From contig JANBPK010000875.1 of the NCBI GenBank assembly GCA_027579435.1, positions 1-64,000 of the forward strand: 64,000 bases of DNA, read 5' to 3'. Under the pieces are notes generated by a model. The model saw only the letters and a program-made list of their open reading frames with translations, searched no databases and was not told the DNA's origin. Positions 46,206 to 57,089 of the stretch are shown in pieces. The position numbers were made by a program, and so were the translations under genes. Positions within the stretch are counted from its first letter, which is position 1. Every line of letters begins with the position of its first letter. The stretch comes from Candolleomyces eurysporus. Taxonomy: Eukaryota > Basidiomycota > Agaricomycetes > Agaricales > Psathyrellaceae.

Positions 46206-46655
46206 GAGAAATCATGCACGCTGCTATAAAAGCGAAGGAAGGTCGTCTCTTCGGGCTGCAGGCACCTCTTGAAGATGGCACTGTTGCCAAGCGATCCGCT
46301 AAAATTCTGGAAGACGTAGATGGCACCTACAAGCAGATCATCGGCCTGTTCGTCGATGCTCTGGCAAAGGCTTTAAAGAGAGCTGCACAATCCAGCAACA
46401 ATCTATCCGAGCCTCCGGAGTCTGACTCAACAAATGTCCCAACCACCGTGACCGACGCGATCGCTCCCCCTTCTGTCGAAGTCGCAACTCAACCTCACAC
46501 TTCCAAACTTTGCGCTCGGGATGTTGCAGAGGAGGATATCCTGCGATACTTAGACTAAAGCGGAAGTGCCCACCCAATCGAGTTGCCAAGCAATTGGCTC
46601 TCTCTGACTCAGAGGTCATGTCCAATGATGAAGAAGTGTCTGACGATGATCGAGT
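46206..46655 (+). pseudogene. FunK1 kinase fragment (C-terminal tail), opposite strand
   Basis: The plus-strand reading KEGRLFGLQAPLEDGTVA, ILEDVDGTYKQIIGLFVDA matches the last helices of the FunK1 genes (compare IFNVQTPAEDGTVPNRFSEV at 52320). After a frame change it ends with the Cys-Pro-Pro-Asn-Arg motif seen at the end of all copies. It has no kinase core and stands head-to-head with the N-lobe fragment, so an inversion or rearrangement has split and flipped a gene. Confidence 0.7.
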
Positions 46656-46982
46656 ATGATATGTTCAGTATCGACAAGCCCGATGACACGAGCGCAATGT
46701 TCGTCAACCTTCACTTCAGTCAGAATTTTCTGAAGCCCACTGAAATGTCGCCAATTTCGGCGAGTAACGCCAAACAAGGTCTCTGTTGCTAACGTGGGCC
46801 TCCAAGAAAGGTGACCGAGATTGAGGACCCTACTCTCAGGTCGTTTGCTCCTATCGTTTCTTTTATAGTGTCAATGATATACAAGTTTACAGTGAGCTGA
46901 GTATTACAAAAATGGAGGAGATATACAACGGTAAGTCCATAATACAGAGGTTTTATTAAAATAAGCACGACAAAGAAGGCCA
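46656..46982. other. Intergenic, no feature seen
   Basis: About 330 AT-rich bases lie between the FunK1 relic and the 3' end of the next FunK1 gene. Nothing recognisable. Confidence 0.4.
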
Positions 46983-49416
46983 TTACTCAAACAAGGTACG
47001 ACAAAACTGATAGACCGAGCCCAAAATCCTACCGAACTGTCGTCGACTTGGCGGACACCTCCTCTTCGACTCTCTCGGCGACTCATCATCCAGCTCAGCC
47101 TCCTCAGAGCAGCGTTTTGGTCGCAGAGGTGGTGTCCAGGGTTGGACTGGTGATGTTGAGTGATTGGAGGGAGTCGGGGACGACGCGGATGGAGCAGTCT
47201 TCCCATCAAGGGAAAATGCAGGTCCTATCTCAACGAGCAAGGCATCTTCAAGCGAAGTGGCCGAAGTAGTGACAGATGGAGACGAGGAGGGCGCATCGCC
47301 AGAACTCGTCGAAAGGGAGGTGGAGATCAACGCAGGATGTACTAGAGGAAATGTTGCCTCTTCCGAGACCTTCCCCTTGGGGCTAGTAGTTGTACTTNCC
47401 CCCAACCTTCTTCAGCGCTGCGTCAAATAGGCCAATTACATGAGCATAATGGTCTTCGACCTTCTCCAAGACCGGCTCAAACCGATTTGGAGCAAGGCTT
47501 CCATCAGGCAGCGTCGTCGTGCCCATGAAAAGTAATCTGGCTTTGACTCCGCTTACCTCTTCCCACATGAAAGCTCGGAATCCAAGAAACAAGTCGTCAT
47601 AGACGTCATGCCATCCAGGGTCTACAGCCTCCCGAATGTCGCAGACCATGGTAGGGGATGATAGGAAAATGTGCTTGGAGGCGTAGACCGCATCTGGAAA
47701 ATGCCGGATCCAAGCTCCCAAGGTACGCTCTTGAAAGGGATTTGGGAGCATCCGGTCGCCGTTGGGCTTATAGGCCAATATAATGTAGGTGAATACCCAG
47801 AAGAATGCTTCCAGGTCATCAAGATAGTCGTATGACGGGACATACTGAGCCAGGCCTTCGTAGCTCCTAAGTACGATCAGCGGCTGGAACATACGCGTAC
47901 CCTGTGAGATATGTTGAGTTCAAACCACAAATCTGCCAAAGCGAGGAACACGTACCATTTTGGGATCAACACGGGCCTCGGAAGCTAGTCCGCTGATTTT
48001 GAGAGCGATGTCGAGATCAATCAAGACACCTCTAAGACCTTCCCCCGCGTCCTCGCCGAGAAGGATATTGTTGGGTGATATGTCGCGATGAATGATGTTC
48101 CTAGATAGTAGCGCTTTGTGTGCTTCACCAAAGTTAGTATCTAACGATTCAATGCAGCTCGACGAGGTAACTCACCTGCAATGGCATCGCGAAGAGCGCC
48201 GAGAACCTGTTTCATCGATGTAAAGTTCTCGAGAGACGGTCCGTGGGCCTTCATGACAATCCGAACGCTCGTCCGATTTTGGAATACACCTTCCTCAAAG
48301 GTCGAAGTATCGCCACGAAAATGAACGGTCTGGGCGCGGTTATCCTCGTAGGACACCATCTGGCAAACGCCCTTCAGACCTTTCACTTCCTCGAGTAACT
48401 CGCACTCAGAGATTCGATTGTCAGCTACCCAATAGTCCTTCACGATAAACTTCTCTCCTCGTTTGTTCTTGGCGACCCAACACGTGGTACCGCGACCCAG
48501 GAGGCCGCTGCGAATGATGGGTCCTTCGCCCATCACCAGGTCGTATGTTACAACCGTGCTATCGCAACCGATGGTTTTGAGAGAACCGGCGGTCTTGGTT
48601 CCGTTAGGCGCTGTGACCCATTGAATGCTATCGTCTAGGCCAAGAGCACGCTCATTGGTAGTGGTGAGTCCAAGGACGAGACGGACGAAGGCTTCGGGGT
48701 GGTCGTGCATTTTTAAAGGAGGAGAGTACTGGGCACCGCTGCGGTCGAAATGGAATAGTTGGACTTTCTTCTCGGTGATTAGTAGTGACCGAAAGAACTG
48801 GCGATTCGGTTGCTGCATAAAAATATGCCTGGAACAGTTTGAGTACAAGATATTCGTGTACGAGAAGGGATCCGACCTACTTTACACATTCGCTCATCTG
48901 CGATAGGTGGGTCCATGTGTCGGCTTCTGAGTCCAAGCTGGCGTCGAAGAAAGATGCAATGTTGGAGAAGCCTAGCGGCGACCCTTTGGGAGAGGAGAAC
49001 GAAGGCCCAATTGCTTTGATGGCAATCATAGGTGACTTCTCAGGCCCACCCGTGGTTTCTCGCTTGAACTGGCCGATGAGAGCTGTTCGAGCGTTGGATG
49101 TTTCAGACTGTCCAAAATGCTGGATGATTGAATTGATGATACGACAAATTGGGCCGTGGAGCTCCGACGCAGCCAAAGGGGCATCAGGGATCCTGGTCCA
49201 CCTGCCGTTGTAATACTCGCGGCCTCCAACCAAGTACCTCTTCATCACGGAATTTATCGGTACATCGCGATACACAGAGTCAAGCCATGAGCTGCTCGTC
49301 TCTGGAATGAAAGCACCCAGCTCTTGGCGGACCATGTTCTGCAGCTGGCTGCGATTTTCTTGGGTGGTGCTCATGGGATCCACCGACTCTGATGTGGTTG
49401 GATCCGCGAGAATCAT
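46983..49416 (-). CDS. FunK1 fungal-type protein kinase, catalytic residues intact
   Basis: The predicted protein kinase belongs to the FunK1 family expanded in mushroom-forming fungi. Starting at the ATG at 49416, exon 1 holds the N-terminal domain (SSSWLDSVYRDVPINSVM; IINSIIQHF). Exon 2 (to 48176) has FDRSGAQYS, LLGRGTTCWVAKNKRGEKFI with the ATP-binding Lys in FIVKDYW, and MVSYEDNRAQT. Exon 3, 48122-47956, has IIHRDISPNNILL and LIDLDIAL, so the catalytic Asp, the metal-binding Asn and the DFG-position Asp are all present. Its upstream intron has a perfect tactaac branch site. Exon 4 from 47901 reads YDYLDDLEAFFW and a Ser/Thr-rich tail ending in a KRRCPPSRR motif. An N at about 47398 breaks the frame in the tail, most likely an assembly artefact. 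Confidence 0.82.
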
Positions 49417-49944
49417 GATTGGGACAGCGATTTTAATGGCGCGCACACAACGAAAGGGTGTGATTTGCGGTAGAGGTGGTCTGGTCGGATGAGCAAAGGT
49501 GGATGGTGGTGGCTAAAAGCAAAGGTTGTAGAGTCGGAACATTACGAGCAAGCTTCATGTGACCGCGTTTCGGAAATTCCCGACGCCCCAATTTGGACGA
49601 CAATGTTCGGCATTGGTTCGGCAGCCAGGGTTGGCGCGTTGCCCTTTGATGGGTGCGAACTTGGCCTCGAGCTTCGACAAATCCCTGGAATTGAGACAGA
49701 CAGCTCCTAGCATCATCACAGGCTCATGATCTTTAACACATGCACAATCTACTCGATGTACCTTGCGAGATGATGAATAGCGGAGTTTGAATTGCACGCG
49801 AGGTTTCCGCTGTGACCCCCTCATTGAAGACCCAATACGGGACTAAATACCGAGAACACACGCGTTGGCGGCACTTTGAACCTAACAACCAAATTGAGAA
49901 GTGCTAGCAAAGTTACAAGTAGTTGAGCTTGTGTAACTCTAACC
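49417..49944. promoter_or_regulatory. Shared divergent promoter region of two FunK1 genes
   Basis: These 528 bases lie between the start codons of the minus-strand FunK1 gene (49416) and the plus-strand one (49945). Both promoters must lie here. No TATA box or known element stands out. Short ORFs within it are not supported. Confidence 0.5.
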
Positions 49945-52696
49945 ATGCTTCCTACCATGTCTCCCACAGGGTCTCCGCCAATGTACCCTTCATCACCCAA
50001 TACTGCGACGACCGATTATGACAGCGAAGAGGACTTAGTAGTAATTGAGACTCTCATTATACCCACTGATGAGGATTCTCAAGAGCTCAGTGGCTCAGTG
50101 ACTACCAATACTGCTGCTCACAATTTTACCGTTGTGCCTCCTCATCTTCCAGATGACATTCAAGTCCCCACTGTAGAGACCGCTCTCAGCTTCTCAGCAT
50201 CTACGCCTCCCCACGAATCTGCGGCAATAAGCCTTGCTGAAAATAATCCCGCAACTCTCCCAACAGAGACGTCTTCTTCCCCTTTGGCCTCTTCTGTTGA
50301 CGGTCAAGTCCCTCCTTCGACTGGCCTTGCTTCCACCCCCATTCGAAACGGCTGTCAAGCTACTGTAAACAAGTTCATTAGTGCTCAAGACTCTCAAAGC
50401 CCATCAAAGCATGACCATACAGATGCTATTCACGAACAGGATATGGGGAATGTTACAGATGTCCGCAGTCTTCTTTTGAAAGAGCTTGCTGGCAAAATCG
50501 TTGAGGTCGATGTTTCTTGGGCGCGCGATCTGTACAAAGACATTCCGAAGGCAAGGGCGGCAAAGATCAAAGGATATCTGGACACAACCGAAGAGTACCA
50601 AAATCGAAGATGGGCAAAGCTACCAAGGATTGCCAAGTATGAGGCCGAGCTCTACGACCCATTCACCAAAATTATCAACTCTATCCTTCATTGGTCCAAT
50701 CTAGACGGGCCTGATGGTAGCAAGAGGAAAGCGATTGATACGCATGCCAAGCAACTCAGACACGGAGGTCAGAAACCGAACTTACATCGATCCTCTCCAG
50801 ACATTTCTATTNGGGGGGTCAGGCCCATCTTTTATGCGCCCAACTGGAAATCGTGAGGTTGGCTATCCCAACATGGTTGGATTTTTCGACGCCAAACGAG
50901 AGGTAGACGTGACTGGTGACCACAATCATGTTGGTCAGCTTGGGGTCTACGCACGGTAAGTGGTAATTTATTCTCATCTCATACTTTGGCACTGATGATT
51001 GCATTTCAATTTTTAGGCAAGTTTTTATTCAGCAACCAAACCGTCGGTATGTTCGTTGCATGGTTGTCACAGAGAAGCAGGCCCGGTTTTTCCATTTCGA
51101 TCGCAGCGGTGCACAGTACACTAAGCTTTTCGACATCCACCAAGAGGCCGAGCTGTTCGTTCTACTGGTTGTGGGCCTCTGCACCACTGACGAACGTTTA
51201 CTTGGGCTTGACGACACCGTTCAATGGACTGTTGGAGCTGACGGTGTACGAAACGGTGGCATATTAAGGACTACGGGCCCAGATAAAGCCCCCACCACGT
51301 ACACCATGTTGATGGACAGGAAACCTTGGGTTCGCTCTGCCCTCCTTGGTCGTGGCATTGTCTGCTGGCCTGTTCAAGATCAGAAGGGAGACAACTTCAT
51401 TGTCAAGGACTACTGGATGTCCCAAGGCCGAGAACCAGAATACGAGATTCTTGAGAAAATTAAAGGCGGACCGGGTCTGTGCCAGATTGTGTCTTATGAA
51501 GTAGGGCGAGGCGAAACAAGAGACTTTAGAGGGCCAACTGATAAGTTTGCGGTCGGCGTTTTCCACAACTCCATTGCCATCCGCATCACCATGAAAGTGG
51601 ATGCCAAAGCTTCGATTGACAACTTCACTTCTCCCGAAGAGATGCTTGCTGCACTTCGGGACGCGATTGCCGGTGAGTAGCAATACCATCTTCTAGTATT
51701 CTTCGAAGACTCATTTTTCTACAGCTCACCATGCCCTAGTCTCAAAGGGCCTATTCCATCGAGAGATATGCCACGATACTGTTTTAATTGGTTCACAAGG
51801 GATCAACGCCAGTGTCGGAGAGCGAGGCATCTTAATGCACCTCGATATAGCTATTGGGCCTGTCAGAACTCTGTCTGAGTTCTGCAAAGAGGTTAAATCG
51901 GTAAGTTGTCCTTTCAGTCACTCATCTTCACTTTTTCTGAATACTTTCACTGTAGCGCATGACTCTCTTTCAATCGTGGATTATGCTGAAGGTTTTTTCC
52001 CTGCCACAGGGCCTTGCCGTTGTACCAGCGCATGACTATTTGGATGACTTGGAGGCATTCTTTTGGCTCTTTTGTTACCTGGTATTCATTCACGAACCCA
52101 CTGGTCGTCTGGGGCCCAAGACACGAGCTCACGATTGGGTTAAGGGTTGGATGAATCATTCCACAGCTTTTGACGTCAAAAACTCATTTCTGACTTCTGA
52201 CACTCTTCGGCTTGAGGTGAACGCAGTGTTGTATTCTGGCTGGCGTGATATCTGCCTAGATCTGATCATCGAATTCCGAGACATCATCGCAGCAGTCTGC
52301 CAAGCGAAGAGGTCGTTGATCTTTAACGTTCAAACGCCTGCTGAAGATGGAACAGTTCCCAACCGATTTTCCGAAGTTCTAAGAGATGTTAACAACATCT
52401 ATGCTCGGGTTATTGGCCTATTCGACGATGCACTGAAGAAAGCATTAGATCAATCTGCCGGCAATGCAAAGAATCCCTTTAATGTCGACATTGACGCCAA
52501 CTCTACTACAAATACTGGGCCGATTGTCGCAGAACCTTCCGATGCTTCTGGACCCAAGAAACGTCGTGCCAGAGAACCGAACTCGGACTCGGAGAACGAG
52601 GACAGCTCAATGAGACAGAAGCGGGCGTGCCCACCCAATCGAATCCCAGGGACATTGCCACCTTCTCAGTCCGCGTTTGATGATGACGAAGACTGA
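49945..52696 (+). CDS. FunK1-family predicted pseudokinase
   Basis: Four exons on the plus strand, about 49945-50958, 51016-51674, 51725-51900 and 51957-52696, have GT-AG introns in phase. A long Ser/Thr/Pro-rich N-terminus is followed by VSWARDLYKDIPKARAA and IINSILHWSNLD. Exon 2 has FIQQPNRRYVRCMVVTEK, FDRSGAQYTKLFD, the Lys in NFIVKDYWM and IVSYEVGRGET. Exon 3 reads LFHREICHDTVLI and ILMHLDIAI: the catalytic His-Arg-Asp is His-Arg-Glu, the metal-binding Asn is Thr, and the DFG-position Asp is His. It is therefore very likely inactive as a kinase although otherwise complete. Exon 4 has HDYLDDLEAFFWLF and the tail QKRACPPNR. An N at about 50811 beside a G run breaks the frame in exon 1. Confidence 0.8.
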
Positions 52697-53150
52697 GTCT
52701 GATAGCTCTTTGTTACTTACAATTTTTCTATTTTCTGCCAATGTACATTTTTCACTTTCTTGTAACCTGACATTGTGTACCGTCACCTTACGGGTGATCC
52801 GGGCTGGCTGCTATAGCTTTCTCATAAATGAGATTTGTACTCGATTTTCGCACCCAGATTGAGATATTGAAACGCTCGACTACTCTTTGTGCGATGACTC
52901 TAATTTCAGAACTTCTAGACATCTTTGTGTTGGAGTCGAGAATGGACGTCAATGAACCTGAGTAGCGCTTGAGAACATCGTCTTCAGTCGGCCTTGCAAG
53001 CCTCCTTAAAAAATAGGCATGAGGCCCAAATCTGCTCCCAGAGACACAAGTTGTGATCCACGTTTAACAGAGGGGGCGTCTTGCCCATTAGCTCCACTGC
53101 CTGGCTTCGGGGTTGGCAAGGCTCAGTTCCATGTCGTGTGCGCAACCCGA
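52697..53150. other. Intergenic
   Basis: This follows the FunK1 stop. Small ORFs on both strands lack family resemblance. A weak reading at 53019-53150 may belong to the esterase relic that follows. Confidence 0.35.
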
Positions 53151-53159
53151 GCCGCCAGA

Positions 53160-53560
53160 GATACTCAGGTCCCGCTTGCACTCCAGTCACAGAAGGCGAG
53201 AAAAATATTAAAATTCACCGCCAAAATGACCTTGCCGGCTGAAGGTGACGGTCCGCCATCACTGGCCCCTCCTTCCCTTCCATCATGATCACTGTTCCGC
53301 CCAACGTCGCTGTCATCTCGTTCCACAGAAATGCGATAGCGGACCAACTGGGTATCAGCTCACGCGGGTCCGGCCTCTTCTACGATCTCTGCGGCAAGGA
53401 CCACCAGGCTGGAGCACGCATTGCCTGGACAAGGGGTGTCGGTCGACTGATTGACGCTCTCGAAAAAGTTCCCTCAGCGAAGATCAACACAAGCTTCTGG
53501 CTGTGACCGGGTTTCGAGGAATGGGAAAGGTGCTATGATTGTTCTTGCTTTTGACCCTCG
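53160..53560 (+). pseudogene. CE15 glucuronoyl methylesterase relic
   Basis: CE15 enzymes split ester bonds between lignin and glucuronoxylan. The readings KFTAKMTLPAEGDGP, VAVISFHRNAIADQ, SSRGSGLFYDL, ARIAWTRGVGRLIDALE and AKINT follow the order of a fungal CE15 core. Frame changes occur near 53280 and 53492. At 53503-53530, where the nucleophile Ser motif (Gly-Cys-Ser-Arg-Asn-Gly) is expected, the frame is shifted by one base and the motif is destroyed. The rest of the C-terminal domain is missing. It is a non-functional fragment, and a hint that the host degrades plant cell walls. Confidence 0.65.
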
Positions 53561-53599
53561 TATGCGACTCAATACTCTGCAGTTCTTAAAGTACCGCTA

Positions 53600-54340
53600 A
53601 CTTTCGTCCATGGGTGTTGTAGTCCATTTATTACTGTTTTCAAGGCGGAGCGTGGGCTCGTTGGTAGCAAATCAAACAGATGAAAACATCGGGGTGATCG
53701 TGAATGTTGAAAAGAAGGAAGTACCAGGCGCCACTGGGGTCGAAACAGAACAGCCGCGCTCAATGCTTGGTGGTCGCCGTTGAACGAACGAAAAACCGAT
53801 TAGGTTGTTGAACCAAAGTCTGTCTGTTGGCAAATGGATCACGTAGCTCATGCTCCACGATTGGGACTTCAGGGACCCTGGTCCATTTCCCATCGCAATA
53901 TGTGCTTTCATTGTCGAGATACACCTATATTGCAATAGCCGTTAAGGTGCAGATACGGACATCCAGTCCCTGGCCATCTAGGAACAATTCCGCCCGGGTC
54001 TCTACAGAGCTTGTTAAACCTGTAAAGGCGGTCGCGATTCTCTTGGATTGTGCTGATAGATTCAGCCGAAGATATCGTCGAATTAATGGATAAAATGACC
54101 TTATGGCGTCTGTATACGAGTCTCGTGAGTTTATGGTGCGTTGAGTATGGAAACGTGGACTCTGGAGATCTGGAAGTGGTAGCTAAGAGCGAACGGTGTC
54201 CGAACCAAACTTTCCACAGGTTCTCACATCGATAGCTTCCCGATTTAGGCAGCAATGCATCTCGATCCTCAATAATTTCAACGAAACGAGCAACAGCAGC
54301 ATATCTTGCGGCAGCGTAAAAATCACAATAGAGAAATAGA
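53600..54340 (-). pseudogene. FunK1 kinase relic
   Basis: On the minus strand, degenerate pieces appear in the normal order: ISTIQENRDRLYRF (about 54040), DGKWTRVPEVPIVEHELRDP (about 53870), then directly VQQPNRFFVRSTATT (about 53790) and LFCFDPSGAWY with FNIHDHPDVFICL (about 53710). The segment normally between the second and third pieces is deleted, there are stops within, and the kinase core is absent. Confidence 0.65.
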
Positions 54341-54404
54341 TTTGCCAATACGCGCAGAGATTTTCCTGAGACTTGGACCCTCTTACTTCACCAGTCTCAG
54401 CATG

Positions 54405-54500
54405 CAGGCTCATGTAGTCAACGCGCTAGGCCGGGTAGGAGCAGCATTCCCATCCCCTGCCTTCTTTTTCGCGTTCTTCTTGCCCAATTTTCTAGAAAGC
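54405..54500 (-). pseudogene. DnaJ first-exon remnant
   Basis: The Lys-rich first exon of the DnaJ gene is recognisable on the minus strand, but the start codon is destroyed by an inserted base (aaaattgggc for aaaatgggc). The rest of the gene is absent because the duplicated segment begins here. Confidence 0.75.
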
Positions 54501-55217
54501 AGTGCTAACCTCGTTCGTACGCTGCTCTGAGCGGTATGGTAGACACAGACGATCCGACGTACAAGTTGTGTGGTAGTTCAACAGCAAAATGCCGAGGTAT
54601 AGACGAGTCAGCGAAAGAGGAAAGCAGTGAAGGAGACGAACGATCGACGCGAGGCAAATGAAAACTGGGCCTGTTGGATCACATAATCATCCCCTATCTT
54701 GCGCGTCTATCGCGAGGCAAAAAGGCCGATTTCGAAAATATCTTATTGGTTCGTAGTACAAATTCGAAAGTAGGAAGTAGGGAGCGGCAACAGGGAGGAA
54801 GGAAGAAATGCCCTCGAGTACAAGCGGAATATGAGGAAGCTGGGCGGAGGAGCGGATGAAGAATAGAAGAGAACGACTTGAATCGGGGAAGAGGGCGACT
54901 CTATTCTGGCTTCGAGGGATATGAAGCCTATGGCCTGAGTCATTGGTTCCGAAGAGCGGAAGCTTCAACCAGGATCATCGAGCAGATTTGAATACAGTAC
55001 TGAGCCTCCGTCTTTTCGCCTTCCGCCGCAGGTCCCGCCTGATATCCGTGAATGTAATCTTGGCCGAGTCGTCTCGCTGATACAGGCTTCTCGTGGACCT
55101 TTTCTTCAACGTGCCAGGCCGGGGAAGGGACTGCGAAAGTGGAGGAACGTCGTTGCCAACCTGACAAACAATCGGGCCTACTTACCTCCCGTCAGAATTT
55201 CCCATCCTCGTCCTGGA
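54501..55217. other. Duplicate of the RPC25-DnaJ intergenic region
   Basis: This is collinear with 39724-40437 with small indels. ORFs on both strands are fragments of the same non-coding sequence. Confidence 0.5.
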
Positions 55218-56085
55218 TTAACCCTCCTCCATCCCCTCCCCATCCTCAACAACCTGCGCCCCGCTCCACCACACAATAGGCCCCAGCCCCTGCTCCGCAA
55301 TTGAACACACGATGCTATAGGGCGGCCGCTTGCTCCCGAGCCCTTTTTCAGCCTCTTGGATCACGCCTTCGACAACCTTGATTGGCCCAGGCTCGTCATC
55401 GTAAAACTCGTCTTGCTCCACTCGAACGCGAACGACCTCGTTGGTGTCGATGTACATCCGTTCAGAGGTTGGGGTGTCGAGGAGGTCGGTGGTGGATGTG
55501 AGAGGCGACTCTGGGAGCCAAAAGTGCGCGCGTTCGTTTGGGTCGCTGGATCGAGGTGAATGTTCAGAAGAGGGAAATGAGAAAGTAGGAAGACAGACGT
55601 ACCAAGCGGATGGCTGAGGGAGGTATATAGCGGGGATGTACATGTCGTCGAAGAATCCCATCGACACTGCCAATCCAGAAGTCTATGAGCATATCCATTC
55701 AGCTAGGGGAGAAAGGGGCGTAGTACACACTTCTAATACCATCTTCGTCCGAGCTCTTCACCTTCGCAGCGACGACTTCAGATACAAATGGTCTGAATAC
55801 GACCATCCTGAATGTCACTATAGGTCGAATCCATCGAATCAGCCATCCCGGCTCCACTCTCGAGACCAGCACATGTACCTTTACACCACAGAAATCCGTC
55901 TCCATACCTCACCCTCCCTTCTCCAACGTCCGCCAGGTCGAACACACTAATACATAGCCCGAATTCGTGCAACATCCTATTCGCATACTTTTTGTTCAGC
56001 TCCGCGGTGATAGCTCCCGAAGGTGGGACGCGAAATGCTGAGGGTGGATGGGGATGGTATCTTTGATTACAGCGAGCTGGAACAT
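55218..56085 (-). pseudogene. RPC25 duplicate, frameshifted
   Basis: Very similar to the intact RPC25 at 40438-41312, and most exons read well (GFFDDMYIPAIYLPQPSA, ERMYIDTNEVVRVRVEQDEF, IVWWSGAQV). In exon 1, however, one base is missing in the stretch gaaggtgggacgcgaaa near 56022-56035 (intact copy: gaaggtggtaccgcgaaa). The reading from the ATG at 56085 therefore leaves frame after about 19 codons and stops at about codon 31. If that deletion is a sequencing error the gene could be intact; otherwise it is a young pseudogene. Confidence 0.75.
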
Positions 56086-56419
56086 TTTCGAAATTCCTCC
56101 CTTTACAATATCCTTTTTTCTTTGAGGTGGTGGTAGGTTACGGAGCGAGCAAGATTCGTCCGTTCGTTTGCTAGCTCATACGACTATGACGACAGCAGGA
56201 GAGTATTGAGGTGTTCAAAGGAATCTTACCGTCACATAAAGTGAGTACATGCAAGGATAAGGAATTGAGTGGACGTACCAGCCAGAACACGTCGAGCAGA
56301 GACGTGGATCTCGTGGACGAGGTCGAATGCGATCACAAAATGATTTGGGTTGATCTGACTGGATCAGAGATCTAATCTAATCTCCTTACACACCTTGTTA
56401 GTAAACGCATGCTTGACAA

Positions 56420-56990
56420 GGGCATCAGACGAAGACTGGTATTTGGACGGGGAGACTAAGTATCGCGATAGAAGGTGGTCCAGAATCCTTGGGCCCCTTC
56501 AGTTGTGATGCGCGTCCACGATCCAATCCGACGTATCATCAACTCCACCGTCTCGGGCTACCTCGAATATCCGGTGCTCGCAAGACTATCTTTTGCCAAN
56601 CCTCAGCGAGAAGAAAATGGTGAGACGAACAGCTCACCTCACCTGGGCTCATCATTCTCTTCACCGACGGGCTCACATGTGAGATCGTTCAATGTCGCCG
56701 TATGGTTCGGTATCGAGCTACCCTCTCACTTATTACTCGTACGACTCTCAAGGGCTCCTACGTCATATCTGGTCTGTTCGTGTCCTACGGTGCCGACGTC
56801 GTAGTACTACCCATAAAACTCCTCGCAGAACTTTGAAGACTATTATCTTATTTCCGATGGTAGGTATGATTCGGAACTGAGACCCTACTTGTATACAGGG
56901 CAACAGTACCGAATCCACACTCCTCTGACTGGCCTACCGCTGCTGCACAAACACCGAATAGCAAGGAACGTGGGTAGAGGAAGCGACGTT
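56420..56990 (+). other. Conserved protein-like segment E, copy 3
   Basis: The readings HDPIRRIINSTVSGYLEYPV, VAVWFGIELPSHLL and RPYLYTGQQYRIHTPL recur in the same order as at 41620-42150, again with frame changes between them and an N at about 56600. No domain recognised. Confidence 0.35.
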
Positions 56991-57089
56991 GGGATCAGAA
57001 AGGGCTTTCATGTGCAGGTACAGGTGAGGCCCCTGATTCCAATTCCAGTTCTCTAGGCACTAATGTCGCAAAACATGAAATGTACCCAA

